A program made the position numbers and the translations under genes. The notes below the pieces were generated by a model, which made no database searches, was not told the DNA's origin, and saw nothing but the letters and a program-made list of their open reading frames with translations. Below, piece by piece: positions 48,650 to 57,647 of a stretch of DNA of 64,000 nt. The stretch is from Acidobacteria bacterium SCN 69-37 (GTDB lineage: Bacteria > Acidobacteriota > Vicinamibacteria > Vicinamibacterales > SCN-69-37): the NCBI GenBank assembly GCA_001724025.1, contig MEDJ01000019.1:1-64000 (forward strand). Reading direction: 5' to 3'. The number at the start of each line of letters is the position of its first letter. Within the stretch, counting starts at the first letter, position 1.

Positions 48650-50983
48650 ATGTCAGCGCAAAAGCACGAACACGGCTCAATGGCGCCTGCCGGCACGCTC
48701 GACCCAGTCTGCGGCATGACGATATCGCCCGACGACTCCGTCGGCCGCGTCGAGCACAAGGGGCACACGTACTACTTCTGCAGCGAGAGCTGTCTGGAGC
48801 AGTTCCGGACAGATCCAGAGCGCTTCGTCGATTCGGAGCGGAAGCAGCCGGCCGCGCTCGTGGACTCGGAGGCGGAGTACACCTGCCCAATGCATCCGCA
48901 GATCCGCCAGAAGGGCCCGGGTACGTGCCCGATCTGCGGCATGGCCCTCGAGCCAGTGGCGATCACGCTGGAGGAGCAACCGAACGAAGAACTCGAGGAC
49001 ATGACGCGGCGATTCTGGTGGTCCCTCGCATTGACCGCACCAATCCTCGTGTTCATGATCGACGAGTTGCTGCCGGGGCAGCCGCTCCACCATGCGCTGG
49101 CGCCTGGGACCGTGAATTGGATCCAGTTCGCGCTCGCCACGCCGGTCGTGCTGTGGGGAGGCTGGCCGTTCTTCCAGCGAGGCTGGGTGTCCGTCGTCAC
49201 CCGTCAGCTGAACATGTTCACGCTCATCGCGCTCGGCGTCGGAGCCGCGTACGTGTTCAGTGTCGTGGCGACGATCGCACCGGGGCTCTTTCCCGCCTCC
49301 TTCCGGATGAACGGCGCAGTGGCGGTGTACTTCGAAGCCGCGGCCGTCATCGTCGTCCTCGTGCTGCTCGGGCAAGTGCTGGAGTTACGCGCCCGCAGTC
49401 GAACCAGTACCGCGATCAGGAACCTGCTTGGACTCGCGCCAAAGGCCGCTCGCAGAATTGAGTCGGACGGAACGGAGCACGACGTCCCGCTCAGCGACGT
49501 GCATGTCGACGATCGCCTTCGCGTCCGGCCGGGTGAGCGCATTCCGGTAGACGGCGTCGTCCTTGAGGGTAAGACGGCCATCGACGAATCAATGGTCACT
49601 GGCGAGCCGATTCCGGTTGAGAAGACGGCAGGAAGCAAGGTCACGGGAGGCACCGTGAATGGAACCGGCACGTTCGTCATGCAGGCGGAGCGCGTGGGCG
49701 CGGATACTCTTCTGGCGCAGATCGTCCGCATGGTCAGCGAAGCGCAGCGTTCGCGGGCGCCGATCCAGCGGTTGGCCGACACGGTGTCCGCGTGGTTTGT
49801 GCCCATTGTCATTGCCGTCGCGGTCCTCGCCTTTATCGTGTGGTCGATGTACGGGCCCGAGCCACGTCTAGCCCACGCTCTGGTGAACGCCGTCGCCGTG
49901 CTGATCATTGCGTGCCCTTGCGCCTTGGGCCTGGCGACGCCGATGTCGATCATGGTTGGGACTGGGCGCGGCGCGGAAGCCGGAGTGTTGATCCGCAACG
50001 CAGAGGCACTTGAAATTCTGGAGAAGGTGACAACACTCGTTGTGGACAAAACCGGCACACTCACCGAGGGCAAGCCGAAGCTGATAACGGTCGCTCCGGG
50101 TAGCGGCCTTGATGAGGGACAATTGCTGCGCCTTGTTGCCAGTCTCGAGAACGTCAGCGAGCATCCTCTCGCGGCGGCGATCGTCAGCGGCGCACGCGAT
50201 CGAGGCGTCACGTTGACGGACGTGACCGACTTCGAATCCATCACCGGCCAGGGCGTGAGTGGGCTCGTTGAAGGACGACGTGTGGCGATCGGCAATGTCA
50301 CGCTGCTCGAGTCGCTGGCCGTAGACGTCAGCGGCCTAAGGGCACAGGCGGAAGAACTGCGGCAAAGAGGCCAGACGGTGATGTTCGTCGGTGTCGACGG
50401 CCGGGCAGCCGGTCTCATCGGTGTCGCGGATCCGATAAAGGACAGTTCGGCGGAGGCCGTACGCGCTCTGCACGCCGAGGGCATTCGAGTCGTGATGCTG
50501 ACCGGCGATAACAGGACGACTGCCGAGGCCGTTGCGCGTGTAGTGGGTATCGATCACCTGGAGGCTGATGTGCTCCCTGATCAGAAGGCTGTAGTTGTAA
50601 AAGGCTTGCAACAAAAAGGCGAGCGCGTCGCGATGGCTGGCGATGGCATCAACGACGCGCCGGCGCTCGCGCAGGCTGATGTCGGCATTGCTATGGGGAC
50701 CGGCACTGACGTGGCCATGGAGAGTGCCGGAGTGACGCTGGTCAAAGGCGACTTGAGGGGAATTGTGCGGGCGCGCCGGTTGAGCCAAGCGACGATGGGC
50801 AACATCCGGCAGAACCTGTTCTTCGCATTCATCTACAACGTGGCGGGCGTGCCCATCGCGGCGGGAATCCTCTACCCGTGGTTCGGGCTTCTTCTCAGCC
50901 CGCTGATTGCCAGCGCAGCGATGACGTTCAGCTCGGTGTCGGTCATTGGAAACGCGCTCAGGTTGCGACGCGTCGAACTCTAA
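48650..50983 (+). CDS. copA: CopA-like P1B copper/silver ATPase with YHS domain
   Basis: This encodes 777 residues. A YHS domain (DPVCGMTI ... [12 protein letters not shown], about 18-60) is followed by a heavy-metal-binding domain ([26 protein letters not shown], about 80-105). Then come eight membrane segments, [11 protein letters not shown] (CPC), [17 protein letters not shown] and [10 protein letters not shown]. It exports Cu(I)/Ag(I) from the cytoplasm. The upstream in-frame start at 48599 is less likely than ATG 48650. Confidence 0.95.
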   Translation: MSAQKHEHGSMAPAGTLDPVCGMTISPDDSVGRVEHKGHTYYFCSESCLEQFRTDPERFVDSERKQPAALVDSEAEYTCPMHPQIRQKGPGTCPICGMALEPVAITLEEQPNEELEDMTRRFWWSLALTAPILVFMIDELLPGQPLHHALAPGTVNWIQFALATPVVLWGGWPFFQRGWVSVVTRQLNMFTLIALGVGAAYVFSVVATIAPGLFPASFRMNGAVAVYFEAAAVIVVLVLLGQVLELRARSRTSTAIRNLLGLAPKAARRIESDGTEHDVPLSDVHVDDRLRVRPGERIPVDGVVLEGKTAIDESMVTGEPIPVEKTAGSKVTGGTVNGTGTFVMQAERVGADTLLAQIVRMVSEAQRSRAPIQRLADTVSAWFVPIVIAVAVLAFIVWSMYGPEPRLAHALVNAVAVLIIACPCALGLATPMSIMVGTGRGAEAGVLIRNAEALEILEKVTTLVVDKTGTLTEGKPKLITVAPGSGLDEGQLLRLVASLENVSEHPLAAAIVSGARDRGVTLTDVTDFESITGQGVSGLVEGRRVAIGNVTLLESLAVDVSGLRAQAEELRQRGQTVMFVGVDGRAAGLIGVADPIKDSSAEAVRALHAEGIRVVMLTGDNRTTAEAVARVVGIDHLEADVLPDQKAVVVKGLQQKGERVAMAGDGINDAPALAQADVGIAMGTGTDVAMESAGVTLVKGDLRGIVRARRLSQATMGNIRQNLFFAFIYNVAGVPIAAGILYPWFGLLLSPLIASAAMTFSSVSVIGNALRLRRVEL

Positions 50984-50985
50984 AC

Positions 50986-51204
50986 CTAAAGGCCGACCCG
51001 GGTGGCTTCTACCGCGAGAACGGCTGCCCCCCCCGGCCAACTGCGAACGCGCGGTGAACCAGGCCATCCTTCTTCGCGCGTCGTGAAGAACCTTCGCAGC
51101 AGCTCATCAGCTGTGGGTGCGGCCGCCAATGCAGTGGAGCCGGAGCCGAGGATCACCAGATCGAAAAGTTCTTTCCATGTGCCCCAAACGGATTCGGCCG
51201 TCAC
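50986..51204 (-). pseudogene. merA remnant (mercuric reductase N-terminus)
   Basis: The first 25 or so residues include FDLVILGSGSTALAAA, the FAD-binding start of mercuric reductases. After that the text loses all resemblance and stops at 50986, just before the copA end. It lies 21 bases after merP, where merA normally is, so the enzyme gene was deleted to a stub. Confidence 0.6.
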
Positions 51205-51225
51205 TCGAGGCCGACGGTATCGACC

Positions 51226-51545
51226 CTACTTCGCGACCTCGGTCTTGTAGCCAGTCTTCTGGGCGATCGCTTTGGCGATCGCGTCCGGCGACGTCTTGGC
51301 GGAATCGTAGGTGACCTCGGCTGTCCCTTTCGCGTAGCTGGCCTTCGCGTCTTTGACCCCGTCAATCTGTTTCGCGGCGATCTTCACCGCCGCTTCACAG
51401 CCCGAACACGTCATGCCGGTGACCTTCATCGTGCAGACTTTGATGGCTTCGGCCGGCTTAGTCTGCGCGGACTCTGCGCGTCCGCCGTGACCGCTGCGAC
51501 GCCGCCGACCAGAACCGCTGCTGCCAGTACCAGAATCTTTCGCAT
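51226..51545 (-). pseudogene. merP: MerP-like periplasmic binding protein, frameshifted
   Basis: From ATG 51545 a signal peptide is read (MRKILVLAAAVLVGGVAAVTADA). One frame away, the mature domain follows: AESAQTKPAEAIKVC then MKVTGMTCSGCEAAVKIAAK and the rest of an HMA domain. A small indel near 51475 breaks the gene; the 67-aa frame starting at 51429 is the mature domain only. MerP normally passes Hg(II) to MerT. Confidence 0.75.
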
Positions 51546-51554
51546 ATGTCCCCT

Positions 51555-51869
51555 TCAGAACAGATAGTCAACGTAGTACGGAAAAGTGACGAGTGCTGTG
51601 GCGAGTGCGGCCGCGAACCACACGGCGAGACGGGTGCGTTTCCGCGACGCCGGGGAGCACGTGTCGCAGTTGGACGTCGGGCGGTATGCGACGTAAAAGG
51701 CGCCGCCAAGCAGCAGCGCCGTCGCCGTAAGCAAAACAGGACGGTACGGCTCCAGGGCGGCGAGGGAAGCGCCGAACGTGCCGGCGCCGAGGAGTACGAA
51801 TGCCACGGGTCCGATACAACACGCCGATGCCACACCGGCCGCCAACACGGAGGCGAGGGCGGTCTTCAC
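51555..51869 (-). CDS. merT: MerT-like mercuric transporter
   Basis: This encodes 104 residues from a GTG at 51869 that overlaps the merR stop (GTGA). There are three membrane segments; the first carries SACCIGPVAFVLLG, the Hg-binding Cys pair of MerT. A second Cys pair lies in NCDTCSPA. With merA lost, Hg uptake alone would be harmful, so its present substrate or expression is an open question. Confidence 0.85.
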   Translation of the reverse strand: MKTALASVLAAGVASACCIGPVAFVLLGAGTFGASLAALEPYRPVLLTATALLLGGAFYVAYRPTSNCDTCSPASRKRTRLAVWFAAALATALVTFPYYVDYLF

Positions 51870-52285
51870 TGGCGTGCTCCTCCCAATTCGACCATCACCG
51901 GGCACACGGGCCTCTCCTGCTTGAGGGCGTGCTCGCAATCGTGGAGGTGGGTACGGAGCGTCCGTCGAAACGCCTGCATCTCCTTGAGCCTGGCATCCAC
52001 GTCAGCAAGGCGACTCTTCAGGAGATCACGCACGCGACGGCATCGCTGATGCCCGCCACGTCCCTCGTTGGAAACGAGCTCCTTCACGTCCTTCAAGGTC
52101 AGCCCCATTGCCTGGGCCTGTTGAATGAATCGCACTCGCGGCAGCACGTCGTCGCCGTACGCCCGTAGCCCGCCAGCCGTGCGCGGCGCGCGGGGCAACA
52201 CGCCGAGCCGCTCGTAGTAACGCATGGCGTCAGGCGTAATGCCCGCCTTGTCTGCAACTTCACTGATCCGATACGTGGCGGCCAT
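51866..52285 (-). CDS. MerR-family metal-responsive regulator 1
   Basis: This encodes 139 residues. An N-terminal winged helix (YRISEVADKAGITPDAMRYYERLGVLP) is followed by the long dimerisation helix and a C-terminal HDCEHALKQERPVCPVM, giving two Cys as metal ligands. It is the first gene of the mer remnant operon. It may act on the promoter at 52779-52810. Confidence 0.9.
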   Translation of the reverse strand: MAATYRISEVADKAGITPDAMRYYERLGVLPRAPRTAGGLRAYGDDVLPRVRFIQQAQAMGLTLKDVKELVSNEGRGGHQRCRRVRDLLKSRLADVDARLKEMQAFRRTLRTHLHDCEHALKQERPVCPVMVELGGARQ

Positions 52286-52289
52286 GGGC

Positions 52290-52772
52290 TTACTTCTGAA
52301 TGACCGAGGCACTTTCAGCCTCGATCCGTGCGACAGCCTTCATGACATCGCCCAGGCAGCAGGCGCCGCGCGGGTTCCGCACTTCGCAGGCGCAGCGGCC
52401 GGCCGCGATATGGGCTCGCACCCGCTGCGGAGCGTCGCACCGACCCGTCTCTGCGAACTCCCGAGCCATCGACGCCTCATTCTCGTCGAAGCAATAACAG
52501 ATCCTGCCCGCGCCGACGGGCTGCTTCTGCCAGACGGGCACACGGAGGTCCGCCGTGTTGAAGACGTGACCCTCGTCGTCGAAGTACACCACCGCGCACG
52601 TGGGGTCGGCACAGAATCGATAAGGCCCCTCGCCAACAACCCGGAGTGCGGACTCGCACAGCAAGGCCTTGACGGTGAGCAGATCGACCGTGAGGCCCTT
52701 CGCGCCGCTCTGAGGACATCGCGACGTGACGGCTGCACGCACGCGGTCGGGAGATCCGCAACAGGAGCTCAT
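52290..52772 (-). CDS. CopZ-like Fe-S/zinc copper-binding protein
   Basis: This encodes 160 residues from ATG 52772; longer in-frame readings are spurious. Cys groups: SSCCGS at the start, SRCPQSG, YRFCADPTCAVVYF, ICYCFDENE, RCACEVRNP and ACCLGD. This is the pattern of the N-terminal 2Fe-2S/zinc domain of Archaeoglobus-type CopZ. A MerR-type promoter ends 6 bases before the ATG, so the mRNA is likely leaderless. The HMA part of CopZ is missing here but occurs in neighbouring proteins. Confidence 0.82.
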   Translation of the reverse strand: MSSCCGSPDRVRAAVTSRCPQSGAKGLTVDLLTVKALLCESALRVVGEGPYRFCADPTCAVVYFDDEGHVFNTADLRVPVWQKQPVGAGRICYCFDENEASMAREFAETGRCDAPQRVRAHIAAGRCACEVRNPRGACCLGDVMKAVARIEAESASVIQK

Positions 52773-52778
52773 GCCACA

Positions 52779-52810
52779 AGTATCCACCCTGGAGTGCACT
52801 CCAGAGTCAA
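52779..52810 (-). promoter_or_regulatory. MerR-type promoter of the CopZ-like gene
   Basis: On the minus strand: TTGACT (52805-52810), a 20-base spacer with the perfect palindrome CTGGAGTGCACTCCAG (52789-52804), and GATACT (52779-52784). The extended spacer and centred dyad are the hallmarks of promoters activated by DNA distortion through MerR-family proteins. The sequence is close to the ZntR type. The start codon follows 6 bases after the -10. Confidence 0.8.
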
Positions 52811-52848
52811 GCCCTATCCGGGCCCGCGCAGGCAGCATAAGAAACCGC

Positions 52849-52880
52849 TTGACCTTCAAGTGCCCTTGAAGGCGTGTAAT
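52849..52880 (+). promoter_or_regulatory. MerR-type promoter of the YPC ATPase gene
   Basis: TTGACC (52849-52854), a 20-base spacer, and TGTAAT (52875-52880). The dyad CCTTCAAG-TGCC-CTTGAAGG (52853-52872) is perfect. It resembles the promoter at 55931 more than the one at 52779. Confidence 0.78.
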
Positions 52881-52919
52881 GGAATTCGACACGAGTATTA
52901 CGCAACCAAGGTGGTCCTC

Positions 52920-55373
52920 ATGCACGCCGTCGCTACTGCTGAAGCCGCTCCACACTTCTGGAGCGAGGAACCGTCCAAACTGCCGGGCCGCCGACGCATC
53001 CGCGCCCGCATCGGGGGCCTGCATTGCTCGTTGTGCACTGGCACGATCGAGAAGGCGCTGAGCCGGCTACCAGGCGTTGAGAAAGTCGCCGTGAGCTTGA
53101 CGCACGAACAGGCGCTCATCGAATACGACCCGAGCGTGACGCGCGCCGAAGATCTCCTGCAGACGCTGATGGACATCGGCTATACGGTCTCCGATCCGCG
53201 CAAGCTGCGGCCGTATGAGGAAGAAGAGCGCGCGTTAGTGCACGAGCGTCGACGTTTCCTGACCGCCTTGACCACGTCAATCGCGGCGATGGGCCTCGTC
53301 GGCTACCCGGTCGACAGCGTGTGGTTTCCGCTGTGCGTCTTCTCCATTGCAAGCCTTGTCGCGCTTGCCTTCGTCGTCTTGCGCAGCTACGGGCAGCTGT
53401 GGGCGGTCGGCGGCTCGGCGCTGCTGGCGGCTTTGGGGGCAGCCATCTATTACTTCCAGTTGCGGGGCACGTTTGGAGCGGCGACACCATGGGTCGCCGG
53501 CGCGTTCGCAGTCGGGGTCATCTTCGGCGTGGGTGGCCATATCGTGCGTATGGCTTTCATGGCGCTGCGCCGCGGGATTCTTAACCAGCACGTGCTCGTG
53601 GAATTCGGAGCGTTTGCCGGCCTTGTAGGCGGCGCGATCGGTCTCGCCTTCAACCCCTCAGGGTATCCGACCGTGGCGTTTTTCTCCGTGGCGGTCATGG
53701 TGATCAGCTATCACATTTTTTCGGAGTGGCTGTCGTTGATCGTCAAAACGCGCAGTTCCCAAGCCGTCAAGAAACTCTTGGACCTCGAGCCCGACGTCGC
53801 GTACGTGGTGAGAAACGCCAGAGAGGAACCCGTGCCGCTCGAACAGGTCCGTGTTGGCGACCTTGTGCGCATCCGACCCGGGAGCCGGGTGCCGGTGGAC
53901 GGCGTGGTTGAATCCGGAGAATCGGACGTGGACGAATCGCTGGTCACCGGCGAGCCCGCGCTCGTCGAGAAGCGTGCGGGCGATCGGACGGTGAGCGGCT
54001 CACTGAACGGCCACGGCACGCTGCTCGTGCGTGCGACCGTCGTGGGTGAGGAAAGTTTTCTGAGACAGGTGATCCGCAGCGTAGAAGACGCCCGGGCGCT
54101 CAAACCCGGCGTGCTGCACCTCGTCGATCGCGTCCTGCAAGTCTACACGCCGTTCGTGCTGATCACAGCGGCCGGGGCGACGCTGTTCTGGCTGCTCGGT
54201 CCACTCATGATCGGAGGGTCTCCCGATCTCCAGCGCGCGATGTTTGCGGGGTTGAGCGTCCTGGTGATGGGCTATCCCTGTGCGGTGGGAATCTCGGCGC
54301 CGCTCTCGATCGTGCGCGGGGCCGGCGAAGCGGCCGAGCGAGGCGTGCTGATGCGCACGGGCGAGGCCTTCCAAGCGCTGCGCCGCGTCAACCGGGTGGT
54401 CTTCGACAAAACGGGGACCTTGACCGAGGGCAAGCCGGCGTTGCGCCACATCGTTGCCGTCTCGGGCACCGAAGAGGAGTTACTCGTCGTCGCCGCAGCG
54501 GTCGAAGCATCGTCCGAGCATCCGTTGGCGCGCGCAATCGTCGAAGAAGCGTTTCAGCGGGGTCTCCCGCTGCCAGAGGTCGAAGGATTCGAGGCCGTCA
54601 CCGGTCGCGGTGTTAGGGCCCGTCTCCGGGGTCACCCGCTAACCGTCGGTAGCCCGGCCTTCCTCGCCGCGGAAGGCGTGGACCTCAGCGCTCAGACCGA
54701 ACGCATTAGCGAGCTCGAAGCGCACGGACTCACCGTGATCGCCATCGCGCGCGACGGAGTACTGCTTGGTGTCGCGGCGCTCGGCGATGCGCTCAGACCA
54801 GACGCTGCGGAGACCGTCCGTCGGTTGCATACGCTTGGTATCCGCACAGCCCTGGTCACGGGCGATAATGAGCAGGCCGCGCGTCACTTCGCCGGTGCGG
54901 CAGGCATTGAGGAGGTGCATGCTCGCGTGCTTCCTGCGGAAAAGGCCGCGTTGATCCGCAAGATGCAGGAGAGTGCCCGTGTCGCGATGGTCGGCGACGG
55001 TATCAATGACGCGCCGGCGCTGATGCAGGCGGACGTCGGGATCGCGTTCGGCACCGGTGCGGATATCGCGATCGAGTCCGCCGATGTCATCATCCTCAGT
55101 CAACGCCTCGGGGCGGTGCTCGATGCGTACGCTGTGAGCCGAGACAGTTATCGAAAGATTGTGCAGAACGTATCGCTGGCATTCCTCTTCAACGGCATCG
55201 GCATTCCCGCGGCGGCCACGGGGTTGGTCTATCCGGTTTGGGGCATGGTCGCGATGGCCGCCAGCGTCACGACGATTTTCATCAATTCGCTGTGGGGACG
55301 CGGCACCTATTTCTTCGAGGCCATCAAGACGGTCGGCCAGCCGCCGCCAGCGCCCGCGCCCGTGACCCCATAA
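52920..55373 (+). CDS. P1B-type metal ATPase with YPC motif
   Basis: This encodes 817 residues from ATG 52920; the frame is open upstream but that part is antisense to the CopZ-like gene. An N-terminal HMA domain has GGLHCSLCTG (Cys36, Cys39). TM6 reads MGYPCAVGISAP near 451, so Tyr replaces the first Cys of [12 protein letters not shown] is near 495; SEHPLARAI and [10 protein letters not shown] follow. Four hydrophobic segments precede the actuator domain. Metal specificity cannot be read from the motif. Two HMA genes follow within the operon. Confidence 0.92.
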   Translation: MHAVATAEAAPHFWSEEPSKLPGRRRIRARIGGLHCSLCTGTIEKALSRLPGVEKVAVSLTHEQALIEYDPSVTRAEDLLQTLMDIGYTVSDPRKLRPYEEEERALVHERRRFLTALTTSIAAMGLVGYPVDSVWFPLCVFSIASLVALAFVVLRSYGQLWAVGGSALLAALGAAIYYFQLRGTFGAATPWVAGAFAVGVIFGVGGHIVRMAFMALRRGILNQHVLVEFGAFAGLVGGAIGLAFNPSGYPTVAFFSVAVMVISYHIFSEWLSLIVKTRSSQAVKKLLDLEPDVAYVVRNAREEPVPLEQVRVGDLVRIRPGSRVPVDGVVESGESDVDESLVTGEPALVEKRAGDRTVSGSLNGHGTLLVRATVVGEESFLRQVIRSVEDARALKPGVLHLVDRVLQVYTPFVLITAAGATLFWLLGPLMIGGSPDLQRAMFAGLSVLVMGYPCAVGISAPLSIVRGAGEAAERGVLMRTGEAFQALRRVNRVVFDKTGTLTEGKPALRHIVAVSGTEEELLVVAAAVEASSEHPLARAIVEEAFQRGLPLPEVEGFEAVTGRGVRARLRGHPLTVGSPAFLAAEGVDLSAQTERISELEAHGLTVIAIARDGVLLGVAALGDALRPDAAETVRRLHTLGIRTALVTGDNEQAARHFAGAAGIEEVHARVLPAEKAALIRKMQESARVAMVGDGINDAPALMQADVGIAFGTGADIAIESADVIILSQRLGAVLDAYAVSRDSYRKIVQNVSLAFLFNGIGIPAAATGLVYPVWGMVAMAASVTTIFINSLWGRGTYFFEAIKTVGQPPPAPAPVTP

Positions 55374-55398
55374 CGGAGCGACAAGAGGACGCGAGAAT

Positions 55399-55629
55399 AT
55401 GTTGAAATCAGTCACCTTCGAAGTCACCGGCGAGCAGCGGCTTCATTGTGCGGCGTGCGAGGAACGCGTCGCTCGTCTGCTTAAAACAGTGGAAGGTGTC
55501 GGACAGGTTCGAGCGCAGGCGGATCGTCAACGGATCGATGTGTTGTTTGACACTGCCGTGCTCGACCCCAAGTCGATCGCGGCGCGCCTCAGCGAGGCCG
55601 GATACGAGACGAGGGTGACCACACAGTGA
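55399..55629 (+). CDS. HMA-domain metal chaperone
   Basis: This encodes 76 residues: one heavy-metal-associated domain with LHCAACEER (CxxC) and the fold ending EAGYETRV. AAGAGG lies upstream of ATG 55399. It probably delivers metal to the ATPase encoded just before it. The next gene overlaps its stop by 4 bases. Confidence 0.88.
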   Translation: MLKSVTFEVTGEQRLHCAACEERVARLLKTVEGVGQVRAQADRQRIDVLFDTAVLDPKSIAARLSEAGYETRVTTQ

Positions 55630-55934
55630 GCAGGTTTACGCATCTCCTGGCGACGCTCGGCTTCCGTCGCGTCGTTCCGGGACGCGAAGAGATGACCGCG
55701 ACGGCACTGTTGGCGGATCGAGAGTTCCTGGTGCCAAACATGGTCTGCGAAGGGTGCGCGGAGAAGATCGCGGGAGCGCTGACCTCGATGCCCGGCGTCC
55801 GAGAGATCACATCGAAAGTGGCGAAAAAGCGCATCCGCGTGCGGTACGAGCCTGGAAAAGTGCAGGAGCACCAGCTCAAGGATGCCCTCACCAAGATCGG
55901 ATTCACCGCTCTCGACGCCCCAGAAAATACTTGA
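55626..55934 (+). CDS. HMA-domain protein with N-terminal extension
   Basis: This encodes 102 residues from a GTG overlapping the previous stop. The HMA motif is NMVCEGCAEKI (CxxC near residues 41-44). About 30 residues precede it. The end FTALDAPENT lies on the following MerR-type promoter. It is a second metal chaperone of the same operon. Confidence 0.85.
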   Translation: MSRFTHLLATLGFRRVVPGREEMTATALLADREFLVPNMVCEGCAEKIAGALTSMPGVREITSKVAKKRIRVRYEPGKVQEHQLKDALTKIGFTALDAPENT

Positions 55935-55962
55935 CCCTCAAGTTCGCTTGAGGGTGTGTACT
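55931..55962 (+). promoter_or_regulatory. MerR-type promoter of merR 2
   Basis: TTGACC (55931-55936), a 20-base spacer, TGTACT (55957-55962). The dyad CCCTCAAG-TTCG-CTTGAGGG (55935-55954) is perfect. The ATG at 55970 follows 7 bases after the -10, so the transcript would be leaderless. The likely regulator is the gene itself. The same hexamer pattern precedes the YPC ATPase, so one protein may control both. Confidence 0.8.
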
Positions 55963-55969
55963 GGTGGAT

Positions 55970-56452
55970 ATGGCAGGTCTGCTCATTGGGGACGTGGCCG
56001 AGCGCACCGGCCTGACGGCGCCGACGATCCGATACTACGAGAGCATCGGATTACTGAAGGCAGCACCGCGCTCCGCGACGGGGTATCGACGTTATGCCGA
56101 CACGACGGTCGAGGAACTGCGCTTCATCAAGAAAGCACAATCTCTCGGCTTCTCGCTCGAAGAGATCGGTGAGATTCTCAAGTTGAGCCGGGCGGGTGAC
56201 ACGCCATGCTCGCACGTGCTGGATCTTTCGCGACGACACCTCCAAGCGGTCCAGGAACGAATCCAACAGCTCGCGCGGTTTCGCGATCAACTGGCGGCCG
56301 AGCTCGCCAAGTGGGACGGGAAGAAAGAGCCGACGTGTCGAGGACTGTGCCAGATCATATCGAGCGCCGAAGAGCGAGAGGCGGATGCTCCAAGCCTCGA
56401 TTTGCACGCCAGGGATCTGCGGGCTGGGTCGCGACGGAAAGCACGTAGATAA
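55970..56452 (+). CDS. MerR-family metal-responsive regulator 2
   Basis: This encodes 160 residues. The winged helix GDVAERTGLTAPTIRYYESIGLL is followed by YRRYADTTVEELRFIKKAQSLGF, with metal-site candidates DTPCSHVLDL and PTCRGLC. Cys and His spacing resembles ZntR/CadR/CueR relatives. The start at 55970 is supported by the promoter; a GTG at 55964 is in frame. Confidence 0.9.
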   Translation: MAGLLIGDVAERTGLTAPTIRYYESIGLLKAAPRSATGYRRYADTTVEELRFIKKAQSLGFSLEEIGEILKLSRAGDTPCSHVLDLSRRHLQAVQERIQQLARFRDQLAAELAKWDGKKEPTCRGLCQIISSAEEREADAPSLDLHARDLRAGSRRKARR

Positions 56453-56473
56453 CGGTGTTCACGGAGACATCCA

Positions 56474-56863
56474 ATGCGTAGACCAGAATCGAGTCGCTCC
56501 CGAGCATTCGGACTTGCGGCGCTCGTTCTCACCGTCGCGGTCTCCGCGACCGCCTGTCAGCGGGATACGACTGCTTCGCCTCAGAGTACCGTGATCGCCT
56601 CGGCCCAACGCGCGCAGGCCAAACCAACGGAGATGCGGACAGTCACCGTTCCCGTGGAAGGCATGATCTGCATGGTGTGCGCGGGTAGCGTAAAAAACGC
56701 ATTGAAGGCCGTCCACGGGGTTCAGAACGCGGAAGTGAATTTAGAAAAACGCTCCGCCACTATCCAATTTGAGAATGGCACGGTCAGCGAGGATGACTTG
56801 ACCCGCGTGATTACCAAACTTGGATACAAGGCAGGAGTGCCAAAGCCCGCGCAATCGCAGTGA
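56474..56863 (+). CDS. HMA-domain lipoprotein
   Basis: This encodes 129 residues. The signal peptide ends in the lipobox VSATAC, so it is a lipoprotein. The C-terminal HMA domain has VEGMICMVCAGSVK (CxxC near 59-62). It is a periplasmic metal carrier like MerP but lipid-anchored. The next gene's GTG overlaps its stop. Confidence 0.88.
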   Translation: MRRPESSRSRAFGLAALVLTVAVSATACQRDTTASPQSTVIASAQRAQAKPTEMRTVTVPVEGMICMVCAGSVKNALKAVHGVQNAEVNLEKRSATIQFENGTVSEDDLTRVITKLGYKAGVPKPAQSQ

Positions 56864-57546
56864 TTCTCGAAGACTTCCTCCAAAGGTTTGGCGCGTGGCT
56901 GCCGCACGCGGGTGGAGCGGCAGTACTCGTGGCGATCGTGGCGGGTGTTCTGGCTAGCGCCGTCTGCCCGTGCACGCTACCAGTCGGGATCGGACTGGCC
57001 ACTGCGGCTGGGGGAACCGAGAGTCAGGAGCGACGGAGCGGCCTCCTCGTTGCACTCGCGTTCTTCTTCGGGATCGTCGTCAACCTCACATTGCTGGGTG
57101 CCGTGGCTGGCCGGCTCGGTGCGATCCTCACTGAATCATTCGGCCGATACTGGGCACTCGGTATGGCGGTGTTCTCCCTGGCTGCGGCGCTGGTCGCATT
57201 CTGGGGCCCCCGGGTGAAGGTTCAGCGGCTCGCCGATTTGCGGCGACCAGGCATCAGCGGCGCCTTCGTCTATGGATTCATCTTCAGCCTCGGGACCTCG
57301 GCCGCTCCGCTGCTGGTGCTGTTGACTGTCGCCGCTGCCCAAGCCCGCGCTGAATACGGTCTACTGCTCGCCTTTGCTTTTGGTCTCGGGCGCGGGTTGC
57401 CCTTCCTTATCGTCGGTCTGTTCGCAGGACTGATCATGCGGTTCGCCTCGCTGGCCCGGTGGCGCCGTCCGTTGCAGATTGTGAGCGGATGCGCGCTGCT
57501 CACCGTGGCCGTGTACTACGTGCGGGCGTTCGCAACTCTGCTCTAA
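56860..57546 (+). CDS. CcdA/DsbD-like membrane protein
   Basis: This encodes 228 residues with six membrane helices, from a GTG start. The first helix holds SAVCPCTLPVGIG (Cys-Pro-Cys, comparable to the CcdA/DsbD Cys-Pro element). GISGAFVYGFIFSLGTSAAPLLVLL is the second-half equivalent, with its Cys lost. It may pass electrons or metal across the membrane to the HMA lipoprotein. A damaged copy lies at 33967-34597. Confidence 0.82.
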   Translation: MILEDFLQRFGAWLPHAGGAAVLVAIVAGVLASAVCPCTLPVGIGLATAAGGTESQERRSGLLVALAFFFGIVVNLTLLGAVAGRLGAILTESFGRYWALGMAVFSLAAALVAFWGPRVKVQRLADLRRPGISGAFVYGFIFSLGTSAAPLLVLLTVAAAQARAEYGLLLAFAFGLGRGLPFLIVGLFAGLIMRFASLARWRRPLQIVSGCALLTVAVYYVRAFATLL

Positions 57547-57647
57547 CTCGACGAGTACCAAGAAGCCGCTAGCCTTGGCTGCTGCGCAGACCGGGCGTGA
57601 TCCAAGATAGAAGGGTGACCTACAGCAGAATCGGGGAGAGGACGACG

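Noticed and set aside
52224-52919. Upstream extension of the YPC ATPase frame
   Set aside because: It is antisense to the CopZ-like gene; the ATPase homology starts after ATG 52920, and a MerR-type promoter at 52849-52880 lies inside the extension.
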